A stretch of DNA of 10,219 nucleotides from Deferribacteres bacterium (GCA_013153205.1 JAADEW010000016.1:1-10219), one strand, 5' to 3'; shown: positions 1 through 7,386, counted from the first letter of the stretch. Numbers and translations are program-made. Notes: a model not told the origin generated them from the letters alone.

Positions 1-112
1 TTTGCACTTTCTGGGACGAAAACCATTCCGATTGTCTTCTGGCGATGGTGAGCCGCTCTTTGATAAATTTTACAGGAATGACGCTAAAGCTAAAGTCCCC
101 TACTCCGCGCCT
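1..112. other. Left-edge segment downstream of queE, no assignable gene
   Basis: After the queE stop on the minus strand there is no clear hairpin terminator and no recognisable gene. A minus-strand ATG at 24-26 would open a frame (MVFVPESA) running off the window, but it lacks a good ribosome site and too little is visible to call it. On the plus strand a short open frame ends with TGA at 49-51 and could be the tail of a gene entering from the left, also unprovable. An inverted CATTCC (24-29) / GGAATG (75-80) pair is present and may be chance. Confidence 0.3.
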
Positions 113-823
113 TTAAACTCCCCGCTCTATATCAAAAAAGACGAGCCTGTGAAGCTGTGGGATAAATCTGAAAGAAAGGCGCCGTTTCCTGAAAACCTCC
201 GGAGCCGCCTTCCATAAAAGCCTGACCCTCTCCAAATAATCATCAAAAGACTCACCGGGAACAAAAGCAGGCTGAACAACCACAGGAACATCACCGCCCA
301 CATCCATATCTTCAACCAGCTCTGCAACCACCTCAAAATCTTCACGGGAAAGAATGGGCCACTTTAGACAAACTCTGTTTTTAAGTTCTTCTAATAACTT
401 ACAAACGGTATTTAAATGTAAGACTTTGCCTGAAAATGATGTTATTTTGGGAGAAATTGTTACAAGCTCCATTAACTTACACACTTCTACTGCCGGCTCA
501 TCAGCTATCGTTCCATTGGTTTCAATACTCAAAGTAAACCCATTTTCCTTTAACAGCTTGACCAGCCCAAGAAGGCTTTTTCTCTGAAGGAGGGGCTCTC
601 CCCCGGTTATCACAACACTTTTAAGCCCGAAAGAGGCTATCCTTTCCAGAATCTCGTCATAGGAAAGCTCTTTCCCCTCATTCCAGGAATATCTGGTATC
701 GCACATAACGCATTTAAGGTTACAGCCGGACAGCCTCAAAAAGACAGAGGGTTCCCCTACCCTGAGGCCTTCCCCCTGAATGGAGGCAAAAATCTCACAT
801 ACTTTAACTGCCGAAAGACTCAC
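113..823 (-). CDS. queE: 7-carboxy-7-deazaguanine synthase QueE (radical SAM)
   Basis: This gene encodes a 236-residue cytoplasmic radical-SAM enzyme. By family it converts 6-carboxytetrahydropterin to 7-carboxy-7-deazaguanine, on the way to preQ0 and queuosine. Visible motifs are QGEG (16-19), the CxxxCxxC cluster motif of QueE (C34, C38, C41, for the SAM-bound 4Fe-4S cluster), GGEPL (74-78), ETNG (101-104), SPK (124-126) and the C-terminal QLHRL (223-227). Length is normal for the family. The start is GTG at 823, overlapping the TGA stop of the upstream hydrolase. No other start codon precedes the conserved EIFASIQGEG region, and the Shine-Dalgarno is poor, so translation probably depends on coupling. 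It is the last visible gene of operon 2. No queC, queD or queF is in the window. The family call is strong; substrate specificity is inferred from the motif set. Confidence 0.93.
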   Translation of the reverse strand: MSLSAVKVCEIFASIQGEGLRVGEPSVFLRLSGCNLKCVMCDTRYSWNEGKELSYDEILERIASFGLKSVVITGGEPLLQRKSLLGLVKLLKENGFTLSIETNGTIADEPAVEVCKLMELVTISPKITSFSGKVLHLNTVCKLLEELKNRVCLKWPILSREDFEVVAELVEDMDVGGDVPVVVQPAFVPGESFDDYLERVRLLWKAAPEVFRKRRLSFRFIPQLHRLVFFDIERGV

Positions 824-1392
824 TTCAGATACGGCAACATGCTCTTAAATTCCGGGGTTCCCGATTCTATCAGCAGTTCAAATACAATCGTCTCCGTGGG
901 CTTAACGTTTGCTCCTGCGGCAAGCATTAAATCAAGTACCTGCATGTGATTCCTCTCGCTCCTTGAACCAACCGCATCGCTCGCAAGGTGGACAGTGTAT
1001 CCCCGCTCCATAAGGTCCATAACCGTTTGATACACACATATATGAGCCTCTATTCCGCATATTATAGGCTCGTCATATCCCTGTTTTTTGAGCTTTGCCA
1101 GCACATCCGTAAACTCAGGCTCCCTCATACAGGAGAAGGTCATCTTCTCCACCCTGCCTCTGAAGTCCAGGGTATTGCTTTCAAAAAGCTTATCCACATC
1201 CTCCACGGTTTTACCCAGTCCCTTCGGATACTGCTCCGTAACAACCACCGGTAGCTTTAAGGTTTCCGCAAGCTTTACAAGCTTCACAGTGTTTTCCACA
1301 ACCTGCTTTTCGTTGTATATGGCTGGCAACAGCTTCTCCTGAATGTCTATCACCACGATAAAAGCCCTGTTTCTTTCTGAAAGCTTAAACAT
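820..1392 (-). CDS. Isochorismatase-like cysteine hydrolase
   Basis: A 190-residue member of the isochorismatase-like hydrolase superfamily. The Asp-Lys-Cys triad of the fold can be placed: D16 in the VVIDIQEKL strand, K83 (VEKMTF) and the nucleophile C119 in GIEAHICVYQT. The overall pattern resembles the YcaC/ISOC1 branch, whose members have poorly known substrates; the sequence does not show whether this one acts on isochorismate, nicotinamide or another amide or ester. The ATG at 1392 is preceded by a strong ribosome site (TAGGAGGG, 4 bases before the start) that contains the TAG stop of the universal stress gene. Its own TGA overlaps the GTG start of queE. It is thus the middle gene of a coupled three-gene unit. 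The fold is certain; the physiological reaction is unknown. Confidence 0.88.
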   Translation of the reverse strand: MFKLSERNRAFIVVIDIQEKLLPAIYNEKQVVENTVKLVKLAETLKLPVVVTEQYPKGLGKTVEDVDKLFESNTLDFRGRVEKMTFSCMREPEFTDVLAKLKKQGYDEPIICGIEAHICVYQTVMDLMERGYTVHLASDAVGSRSERNHMQVLDLMLAAGANVKPTETIVFELLIESGTPEFKSMLPYLK

Positions 1393-1396
1393 CGCA

Positions 1397-1404
1397 CCCT
1401 CCTA
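1397..1404 (-). promoter_or_regulatory. Ribosome binding site of the isochorismatase-like gene
   Basis: TAGGAGGG on the minus strand, 4 bases before the ATG at 1392. The first three bases are the stop codon of the upstream universal stress gene. This arrangement would let terminating ribosomes restart on the next gene. Confidence 0.8.
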
Positions 1405-2232
1405 AGGCACCATAGTGATGGGCACTTTCGCCATCTCCATAACCCTGTGAGACGCACTTCCCAGAACAAGCTCTTCAAACTTATCCTTACCGGTTGTTCC
1501 CATGACAATCATCGTGGCATTCACCGCATCGGCAAGCTTCACTATCTCCTTGGAAGGCTTACCTTCAATAAGGTGTATCTCCGTCTCCACGCCGCAAGCC
1601 TTCAGTTTCTCGCTGTAGTTGTTTATCATCTCTTCAAAAGACTCCGTCTTCTCTTTTCTGTCCGTGTTTGCAACGGACAACAGGTCCACCTTTCCGAGTA
1701 TCGGAGCTATGGTCACAAGGAAATCCAAAGCCCTGTCACAGGGAGCTGAACCGTCAGTGGCAAACACCACCCTCTCATACAGCTCTCTATCATCCTGAAG
1801 GAACTTCTCCTCAAGCTTGGCAAGAACCGTGGGTTTCTCTATTTCAGCCAGAAAGTTCAGGGTGGTTGAACCGAAAAAGAGCCTTCTCAGGAAACCGGTT
1901 TTGGGCTTTCCGGAGCCCACAATGTCCACATGTCTGGATTCAGCCAGAATCTCGTATTCAGGAATACCAACCACAATCTTCGTCACAACCCTATCAACTT
2001 CGCCCTCTATCTCTTTTTTCCACTCATCAAGCTTTTTCTGAGCCTCTGCCCTCAGCTTTTCTTCCAGCTCTTTCAAATAACCCGCAATGTCGTAAGCCAC
2101 CTTGTCCTTCTCAATAACATGAAGTATCTCAACCTCTTTCAAGCCCACCTTCCTGAAGATTAGAAGCTTTTTCAAAAAGTAAAGGGCACCCTCCCTGAAT
2201 TTAGTGGGAAAAAGAAGCTTTTCTATCTTCAT
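1402..2232 (-). CDS. Tandem-domain universal stress protein (UspA family)
   Basis: A 276-residue protein made of two Usp-like domains. Domain 2 (about 150-276) begins ERVVFATDGS and ends with a textbook ATP-binding signature, G-x2-G-x9-G-S (G245, G248, G258, S259), followed by VPITMVP, so it probably binds ATP. Domain 1 (about 1-140) begins EKLLFPTKF and has a degenerate loop: GSGKP at 106-110 is separated from GST (121-123) by more residues than usual, with a basic stretch (FLRRLF). It may have lost nucleotide binding or serve for dimerisation. The start chosen is ATG at 2232, because AGGAGG lies 6 bases upstream and the FPT strand follows directly; the open frame continues 13 codons upstream (to 2271), but those codons lie at or before the predicted transcription start. 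It is first in operon 2. By family it has a stress-survival role; the specific function is not known. Confidence 0.88.
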   Translation of the reverse strand: MKIEKLLFPTKFREGALYFLKKLLIFRKVGLKEVEILHVIEKDKVAYDIAGYLKELEEKLRAEAQKKLDEWKKEIEGEVDRVVTKIVVGIPEYEILAESRHVDIVGSGKPKTGFLRRLFFGSTTLNFLAEIEKPTVLAKLEEKFLQDDRELYERVVFATDGSAPCDRALDFLVTIAPILGKVDLLSVANTDRKEKTESFEEMINNYSEKLKACGVETEIHLIEGKPSKEIVKLADAVNATMIVMGTTGKDKFEELVLGSASHRVMEMAKVPITMVP

Positions 2233-2238
2233 TTTGCT

Positions 2239-2244
2239 CCTCCT
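2239..2244 (-). promoter_or_regulatory. Ribosome binding site deciding the Usp start
   Basis: AGGAGG on the minus strand with a 6-base spacer to the ATG at 2230-2232. It is a full consensus match and favours this start over the longer open frame beginning at 2271, which has no comparable site. Confidence 0.85.
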
Positions 2245-2271
2245 GTTTCTGATAAGGATTGTTTTCTGCAA

Positions 2272-2300
2272 ATTATATCTTCAATTTAGAGAAATGGCAA
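2272..2300 (-). promoter_or_regulatory. Sigma-70-type promoter of the usp operon
   Basis: Read on the minus strand there is a -35 box TTGCCA (2295-2300, 5 of 6 consensus), a 17-base spacer and a perfect -10 box TATAAT (2272-2277). Transcription should begin near 2265, giving a leader of about 33 bases that carries the AGGAGG site. The promoter sits immediately after the ispG stop codon (2303-2305), and no convincing terminator separates the two operons. Confidence 0.82.
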
Positions 2301-2302
2301 AC

Positions 2303-3373
2303 TTAACCGTTAGTTAACTCTTCTATCACCCTTTCAAGGGCGTCCAGAACCTCTTCGTTTTTGACCTTTTCAACTATCTCTCCCTTTTTGAAAATGAGGG
2401 AATAGCTCTTACCGCCGGCAACACCACAGTCTGCCTCCCTTGCCTCACCGGGACCGTTGACTTCACAGCCCATAACGGCAATCTTCAGATTACGCCTGAT
2501 GTGCCGGAATCTTCTCCACACCTTTTGTGCAAGCGTTTCAACATCTATCTTCGTTCTACTGCAGGTGGGGCACGAGATAACCTCCACTCCCTCACGCAAA
2601 CCTAAAGACCTCAAAATGGCATAGCCCACCCTAACCTCTCTGACAGGCTCTCCCGTTAAAGAGACCCTTATGGTGTCTCCTATCCCCGCCATCAGAATAC
2701 TGCCAATACCCACCGACGACTTTACCACTCCATACTCACCAAATCCCGCTTCAGTAATTCCAAGGTGAATGGGAGCATCGGTCCTTTCCGAAAGGAGAAG
2801 GTGAGCCTTGTAAGTGACAAAGACGGAAGACGACTTTATGGACACCTTGAAGTTGAAAAAGCCCTCGTCCTCAAAAAATTCAACCCACCTTATGGCACTC
2901 TCAACGAGAGCCTCTGCAGTAGGGGCAGAATGGCTTTTCAGCACATCCCTTTCAAGGGAGCCTGCATTCACCCCTATCCTTATGAGAGAACCGGCATCCT
3001 TAGCGGCTTCTATTATCTCCCTGATTTTGCTTTTATCCCCTATGTTTCCCGGATTTATTCTCACACCATGAGCACCAGCCTTTATAGCCCCAACGGCAAG
3101 CCTGTGGTTAAAGTGTATGTCGGCTACCACAGGAACACTGGAGCAGGCTACGTAATCCTTCAAATTCTCAAGAGATTCCTCGTCAGGAATGGAAATTCTT
3201 ATAACCTCACATCCGGCATCCTCCAGCTCCCTTATCTGTTTCAGGGTGCTTTCCTTATCCCTTGAGTCTGTTTTCGTCATGGACTGAACAGAAATGGGGG
3301 CAAAGTCCCCTATCTTGAGGCTACCGAGATACACAGCCCTCGTTCTTTTACGCTCCGGCATATCTCGTGACAC
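2303..3373 (-). CDS. ispG: 4-hydroxy-3-methylbut-2-en-1-yl diphosphate synthase IspG
   Basis: This 356-residue enzyme catalyses the penultimate step of the MEP pathway: reductive ring opening of MEcPP to HMBPP, using a 4Fe-4S cluster and electrons from ferredoxin or flavodoxin. The cluster ligands are visible as C268 and C271 (SCPTCSRT) and C303 with the Glu ligand E310 (GCEVNGPGEA), the same spacing as in E. coli IspG. The N-terminal TIM barrel includes SVQSMTKTD and VADIHFN. It is the shorter bacterial type without the plant-type insert. GTG at 3373 is preferred as start because AGGGAG lies 7 bases before it; the ATG at 3361 (352 residues) is possible but too far from that site. The gene overlaps the end of reverse gyrase by 26 bases and closes operon 1. 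The gene is essential in organisms that make isoprenoids only by this pathway. Confidence 0.96.
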   Translation of the reverse strand: MSRDMPERKRTRAVYLGSLKIGDFAPISVQSMTKTDSRDKESTLKQIRELEDAGCEVIRISIPDEESLENLKDYVACSSVPVVADIHFNHRLAVGAIKAGAHGVRINPGNIGDKSKIREIIEAAKDAGSLIRIGVNAGSLERDVLKSHSAPTAEALVESAIRWVEFFEDEGFFNFKVSIKSSSVFVTYKAHLLLSERTDAPIHLGITEAGFGEYGVVKSSVGIGSILMAGIGDTIRVSLTGEPVREVRVGYAILRSLGLREGVEVISCPTCSRTKIDVETLAQKVWRRFRHIRRNLKIAVMGCEVNGPGEAREADCGVAGGKSYSLIFKKGEIVEKVKNEEVLDALERVIEELTNG

Positions 3374-6300
3374 TGCTCAGCTCCCTCAACACTTCCTGAT
3401 GGTTTACATCTCCCTTTTCCACAAGGTCCATCTTCTCCTCAAGCATACGGGTAAACTCCTCAGAGGTGTAAGGCTCAAACTGCTTGAGGTAGTTAAAGAC
3501 CCGCACACCGAGTCTGGTGGGATGCAGGAACTTCCCCCTCCTCACCACATACTTTCTCTCAAACAGGGTCTGCACAATCTTGGCATAGGTAGAGGGCCTT
3601 CCAAGGCCCCTCCTCTTCATTTCGTCAATGAGCTCTCCCTCGGTAAAGGGCCATACCCTGGGAACCAGCTTAAACTCAACAGGCTCAAGCTTTGAATTCT
3701 CTTCCAGCCTGTAAACCTTAAGCGGAAATATACGGGTAAATCCGTCAAAAACCACTTTTGTGACGACTTCATCCGAAAAAAGCAAATCGTCCACCACAAC
3801 CTCCACAAGCGCCTTTTCCACCACCGCTTCCTTCATCTGAGAAGCGATAAACCTCCAGAATATAAGCTCGTAAAGGTTTGCACACCTCTTATCAACCTCC
3901 ACCTCACCTGCGTTTATCATGGTGGCAAACTGTTTCGGTGTGATAACCCTCGTGGGCCTTATGCACTCGTGAGCACCGCCGGCACCCCATGTTCTGCCTC
4001 TGTAATATCCGGGAAAGTTTTTCTCTATAAACTCACGAGCTATCGCCAAACCCACTGGGGAGACCCTTGTGGAATCCGTCCTGTGGTAAGTGATGTGCCC
4101 CAGCTCAAAAAGTTCCTGCGCAAGCCTCATGGTAAGTTCAGCGCTAAAACCGAGCCTGTCCGCCGCATCCCTCAGAAGGTCGCTTGTGGTGTAGGGAGGC
4201 TGGGGGCTAATCTCGTCTTCTTTTCGCTCTTTAATACGCCAGCTTGCTCCTTTGAGCCGTTCAAATATGAGCTTTGCCTTATCAATTTCTTCCAGCTCCC
4301 ACTTAAAAAGCGCATCGCCTATCTTAAAGATAATCTGCGCTTTCTTTTCCCTGCTCTTCTCCTCCCGCTCTATAACCCATCCCAGAACGGGAGTCTGAAC
4401 CCTTCCCGCTGAAAGCCGCCTGTTTCTAAAAGCCTCCTGAACCTTCTGGGAAAAGGTGAACCCTACCCACCTGTCGGCTATTCTTCTGACTATCTGTGCC
4501 TTTACCCTCAACCGGTCTATATCGTGAAGATTTTCAAGCGCTTCCTTAAAGGCAAAAGGGGTTACCTCGTGAAACTCCATTCTCTTTACCCTGCCCGATA
4601 CTGGATTGAGTGCAAGGAACAGGTCCCAAGCTATCTTTTCCCCTTCCGCATCCGGGTCGGTAGCGATGAAGACCTCGTTCACCTCAAAGGCAAGCTCCCT
4701 CAAGGCTTTTATCACATCAAGCTTGTCGTAAGTTACTCTGCTTCCACACTTCGGACACAGATAAGCCACCGTTTGCTGTCCGCAGGAGCACTTCTTTATG
4801 GTTGAATAGACCGGATAAAATCCGTCCCTTTCTCTGCGCACGCCAAAAATACCGCCTTCAAGGACGAGGTCACAAACATGCCCTACAGACGCCGCTATAA
4901 CGAGATGGAGCCTGCCCGTGTTTATTTCGTAAGAGACCATATTGGAAAACCACCTTCTCTGGGGCTTGCCGAAAAACCCCGATATGGTTTTAGCCTTGTT
5001 GGGAGACTCCACCACAACGAGAGCGCTTTTCAAAAGCTCTTTTCTATCGCCTTTAACAAGTCTCTCCCTGTTTCTGGACTCATCAAGCTCTCTCTTTATC
5101 TCCTCAAGCACGGAAAAGTCCTTCAGCTCCTTTATCTGGGTTTCGGTGGGAAGATAGTATCTAACCCTCCTCAGAAGGCTGTTCAAAGCCTTTCTGTCAA
5201 GGGCAAGTATCACCGAAAGCCCTTTGGTCAGCCCCCCTGCAACAAGCCTTGAAGTTCTTCCTGAAGCCTGTATGTAGCTCACAGCATCGCCCAAAACCAC
5301 ATACTCTTCCCCGTCCTTTTCAACGATTGAGACCTCATCGCTTTCTATTATCTTTCTTCTCACATCCTCCCTTGCCAAAAGTCCGCTGAGATAGTCAGCA
5401 ATCTCCTCAACCCGCTCTTTAATTCTGGGATACCTGTCAAGCTGTTCCTCCCTCAGGGTGAGATACCGCTTCAGATACTCCATGTAGGAGAAGATTTTTT
5501 CGCTTTCCTCTTCAACAACGAGAACAAGCATCCGCAAAAGGGAAAAGAGCTGTGGCGGATTCAGCGTGATTTTGAGAGGAAATATGTGCTTGGGAACATC
5601 CAGAAAGAGGGCGTATCTCACCGCAAAAGGAAGGTCCACCCCTCTCACCAGAGGGTTGGTTGAGATGGCTATCCCCACAGCAACCTCTACCCTGCCCTCC
5701 GCGAAGTCATCTTCAAATTTCGCAAAGTCCTCATAGGAAACGGCGGATATGCCTTTTGCGTTCAGATACTCAACCACCTCCTCCACCCCGGATTTGCCCC
5801 TGTCTATGGGAACGAAAGCGAAACAACCACGCCCCACCCTCTTTATAATGTCAACGGCTTTCTCTTTAACCTCATCCCAGTGACTGCACAGGTGATAGAA
5901 GTCAAAAACCTCCCTGATGGTTGAAACTGACTGCTGAACGTCAAAACCGAGCAGACTTCTGAAAAGGTTTATCCTCCTGGTTCTTGGCTTCAGGGTGGCA
6001 GAGGATACCACGAGCACGGAATCAATCTTCTCCCTCAGCCTTTCCAGAAACCTCTCCTCTTTTTCGGTTCTCTGCTCTTTGAGGGCAAGCTTAAGGTGTC
6101 TTTCCTCAAAGCCCATGAGATAAAAGAGGTTGTCCACATTTTTAGGGGTTTTCAGTATGGAATCCACATCATCAACGAAGATAAACTTAAACCCCGCGCC
6201 TTTCAGCATTTCTATGTTTTTATACATGAAAAGGTGGGTGGTGATGAGAATGTCGTAATTCCCTTCTTCAACAGCCTTTTTTTCACTTTTTTTACCCGTG

Positions 6301-6755
6301 TAAGCCAGAATCTTTTTATCAGGCGCAAACCCTTTAAGCCTTTCGTAAGCCTGCTGAACCAAAAGCCTTGTGGGAAATATCAGATAAGACCTTCCGTTAA
6401 GAAAAGCCGCCATAGCTAAACCAAAGGTGGTCTTTCCCACCCCGGTGGGAGCCTGAATGGCGAAAGACTTCTTTAAAAAGACCCTCTTAGCCCATGTAAG
6501 CTGAAGGCTCCAGGGATACGAGCCGAGCAGTTTGTAAAAAAAGCCTTCAAACTCGGCAACCCTTTCACCGCTTTCGCAAAAGCTTTTCAGCCCCGAAAGC
6601 CTCTTTTCTTTTTTGAGTTCGGCGCATACTTCCGTTCTTGAAAGGGTATCAGGAAGGCACTTCTTACACGGCAGTCCCAAATCAAGCCTTACGTTGTCAA
6701 CAAACCGAAAACAGTTGGGGCAGAAGTTGGTAAAGTAAGCAAGTTTTTCCTCCAT
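3348..6755 (-). CDS. rgy: Reverse gyrase (fused SF2 helicase and type IA topoisomerase)
   Basis: An 1135-residue protein that introduces positive supercoils into DNA using ATP; it is the hallmark enzyme of hyperthermophiles. Domain order: N-terminal zinc finger (C12, C15, C30, C33); helicase domain with Walker A APTGVGKT (102-109), DDVD box (195-198), SAT motif (252-254) and motif VI QASGRTSR (496-503); a helical, charged stretch at about 400-490 that probably includes the latch region; Toprim domain with E583 (VVESPNKAKT) and TDPDAEGE (699-706; acidic residues D700, D702, E704); a second zinc finger inside Toprim (C656, C658, C667, C670); and the topoisomerase body with catalytic Y890 in ITYHRTDST. 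Later type IA motifs such as GGAHECIRPTR are also present. All catalytic elements are intact; there is no intein or frameshift. ATG at 6755 has AAAGGAG 6 bases upstream. The gene starts 1 base after the glycosylase stop and overlaps ispG at its end. Confidence 0.98.
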   Translation of the reverse strand: MEEKLAYFTNFCPNCFRFVDNVRLDLGLPCKKCLPDTLSRTEVCAELKKEKRLSGLKSFCESGERVAEFEGFFYKLLGSYPWSLQLTWAKRVFLKKSFAIQAPTGVGKTTFGLAMAAFLNGRSYLIFPTRLLVQQAYERLKGFAPDKKILAYTGKKSEKKAVEEGNYDILITTHLFMYKNIEMLKGAGFKFIFVDDVDSILKTPKNVDNLFYLMGFEERHLKLALKEQRTEKEERFLERLREKIDSVLVVSSATLKPRTRRINLFRSLLGFDVQQSVSTIREVFDFYHLCSHWDEVKEKAVDIIKRVGRGCFAFVPIDRGKSGVEEVVEYLNAKGISAVSYEDFAKFEDDFAEGRVEVAVGIAISTNPLVRGVDLPFAVRYALFLDVPKHIFPLKITLNPPQLFSLLRMLVLVVEEESEKIFSYMEYLKRYLTLREEQLDRYPRIKERVEEIADYLSGLLAREDVRRKIIESDEVSIVEKDGEEYVVLGDAVSYIQASGRTSRLVAGGLTKGLSVILALDRKALNSLLRRVRYYLPTETQIKELKDFSVLEEIKRELDESRNRERLVKGDRKELLKSALVVVESPNKAKTISGFFGKPQRRWFSNMVSYEINTGRLHLVIAASVGHVCDLVLEGGIFGVRRERDGFYPVYSTIKKCSCGQQTVAYLCPKCGSRVTYDKLDVIKALRELAFEVNEVFIATDPDAEGEKIAWDLFLALNPVSGRVKRMEFHEVTPFAFKEALENLHDIDRLRVKAQIVRRIADRWVGFTFSQKVQEAFRNRRLSAGRVQTPVLGWVIEREEKSREKKAQIIFKIGDALFKWELEEIDKAKLIFERLKGASWRIKERKEDEISPQPPYTTSDLLRDAADRLGFSAELTMRLAQELFELGHITYHRTDSTRVSPVGLAIAREFIEKNFPGYYRGRTWGAGGAHECIRPTRVITPKQFATMINAGEVEVDKRCANLYELIFWRFIASQMKEAVVEKALVEVVVDDLLFSDEVVTKVVFDGFTRIFPLKVYRLEENSKLEPVEFKLVPRVWPFTEGELIDEMKRRGLGRPSTYAKIVQTLFERKYVVRRGKFLHPTRLGVRVFNYLKQFEPYTSEEFTRMLEEKMDLVEKGDVNHQEVLRELSSVTRYAGA
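3381..3386 (-). promoter_or_regulatory. Ribosome binding site deciding the ispG GTG start
   Basis: AGGGAG on the minus strand, 7 bases upstream of the GTG at 3371-3373 and 19 bases upstream of the alternative ATG at 3359-3361. The spacing supports the GTG. The site lies inside the reverse gyrase coding sequence. Confidence 0.65.
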
Positions 6756-6756
6756 A

Positions 6757-7386
6757 TCAGACTCCTTTCAGAGGACAGCCATCGCATAGAGGCTTCTTCT
6801 TACAGAAGTTTTTGCCAGCCATAACCAAAAGGGCGTGATACTCTTTGAAAAGCTCAACATCAGGGGAAAAAGCGCTCATAAACAGCTCCTGCATCGTATC
6901 GTAATCAGTATCCTCATCTATAATGTTGTGTCTTAAAAGTATCCTGTAAGTGTAAGCGTCCACCACGAATATGGGCTTTTCCAGAGCATACAGCAGTATG
7001 GAATCCGCAGTCTCCCGACCTATACCCTTAACCTCAAGAAGCCTGTTTCTCGCCACATCGAGAGGCATCTCCCTCAACGCATCAAGCCCGCCTGTATCAA
7101 TAAGCCACCTGCAAAATTCTTTGAGCCTTTTTGCCTTCTGCCTGTAAAACCCCGAAGGCTTTATCAGCTTCTCAAGCTCATCCTGCGGCATTGAAGCTAT
7201 GGCATCGGGGGAAAGAGCCCCCGCCCTTTTCAAATTTTCTACAGCCTTTTCAACATTGCTCCAGCTGGTATTCTGGGTAAGTATAGCCCCCACGCACACC
7301 TCAAAATCGCTTTCAGCGGGCCACCAGTGCTGGGGACCGAAGTAATCAAAAAGCCTGCGGTATATCTCCTCAAGCTTTTCCTTCAT
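6757..7386 (-). CDS. HhH-GPD DNA glycosylase, endonuclease III-like (MagIII type)
   Basis: A 209-residue base-excision-repair protein. The N-terminus has HWWPAESDFEVCVGAILTQN (20-39), a pattern resembling Helicobacter MagIII (3-methyladenine glycosylase) and related proteins. The helix-hairpin-helix is at about 117-132 (LEVKGIGRETAD) and the catalytic Asp is D143 (VVDAYTYRI). At the position of the EndoIII catalytic Lys (GRKTA) there is E125 (GRETA), so it should be a monofunctional glycosylase without AP-lyase activity. The C-terminus has only three cysteines (C195, C201, C204) and stops where the fourth Fe-S ligand of EndoIII would be, so the cluster may be absent or atypical. The start is ATG at 7386, overlapping the dehydrogenase TGA by 4 bases; the open frame could run to 7446, but only inside the upstream gene. 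Alkylated bases are the inferred substrate; it could instead act on another lesion. Confidence 0.88.
   Translation of the reverse strand: MKEKLEEIYRRLFDYFGPQHWWPAESDFEVCVGAILTQNTSWSNVEKAVENLKRAGALSPDAIASMPQDELEKLIKPSGFYRQKAKRLKEFCRWLIDTGGLDALREMPLDVARNRLLEVKGIGRETADSILLYALEKPIFVVDAYTYRILLRHNIIDEDTDYDTMQELFMSAFSPDVELFKEYHALLVMAGKNFCKKKPLCDGCPLKGV
6762..6768 (-). promoter_or_regulatory. Ribosome binding site of reverse gyrase
   Basis: AAAGGAG on the minus strand with a 6-base spacer to the ATG at 6753-6755, lying inside the last codons of the glycosylase gene. It fixes the reverse gyrase start. Confidence 0.8.

Noticed and set aside
2..217. Plus-strand open frame of 71 codons at the left edge
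   Set aside because: More than half overlaps the end of queE on the other strand, it has only a TTG start at the window edge and no recognisable domain; most likely a shadow.
113..823. preQ1 riboswitch in front of queE
   Set aside because: queE is the third gene of an operon with no leader of its own, and no preQ1 aptamer-like sequence is seen in the usp leader either.
2303..2325. TTAAC-loop-GTTAA hairpin at the end of ispG as terminator
   Set aside because: Only five A/T-rich pairs, inside the coding end of ispG and with no T-run after it; too weak to call.
2765..3265. Long plus-strand open frame opposite ispG
   Set aside because: It lies entirely antisense to conserved ispG coding sequence and has no ribosome site or recognisable motif.
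3348..6755. Intein or split within reverse gyrase
   Set aside because: The motifs run in the usual order with family-typical spacing, and the total length of 1135 residues leaves no room for an intein.
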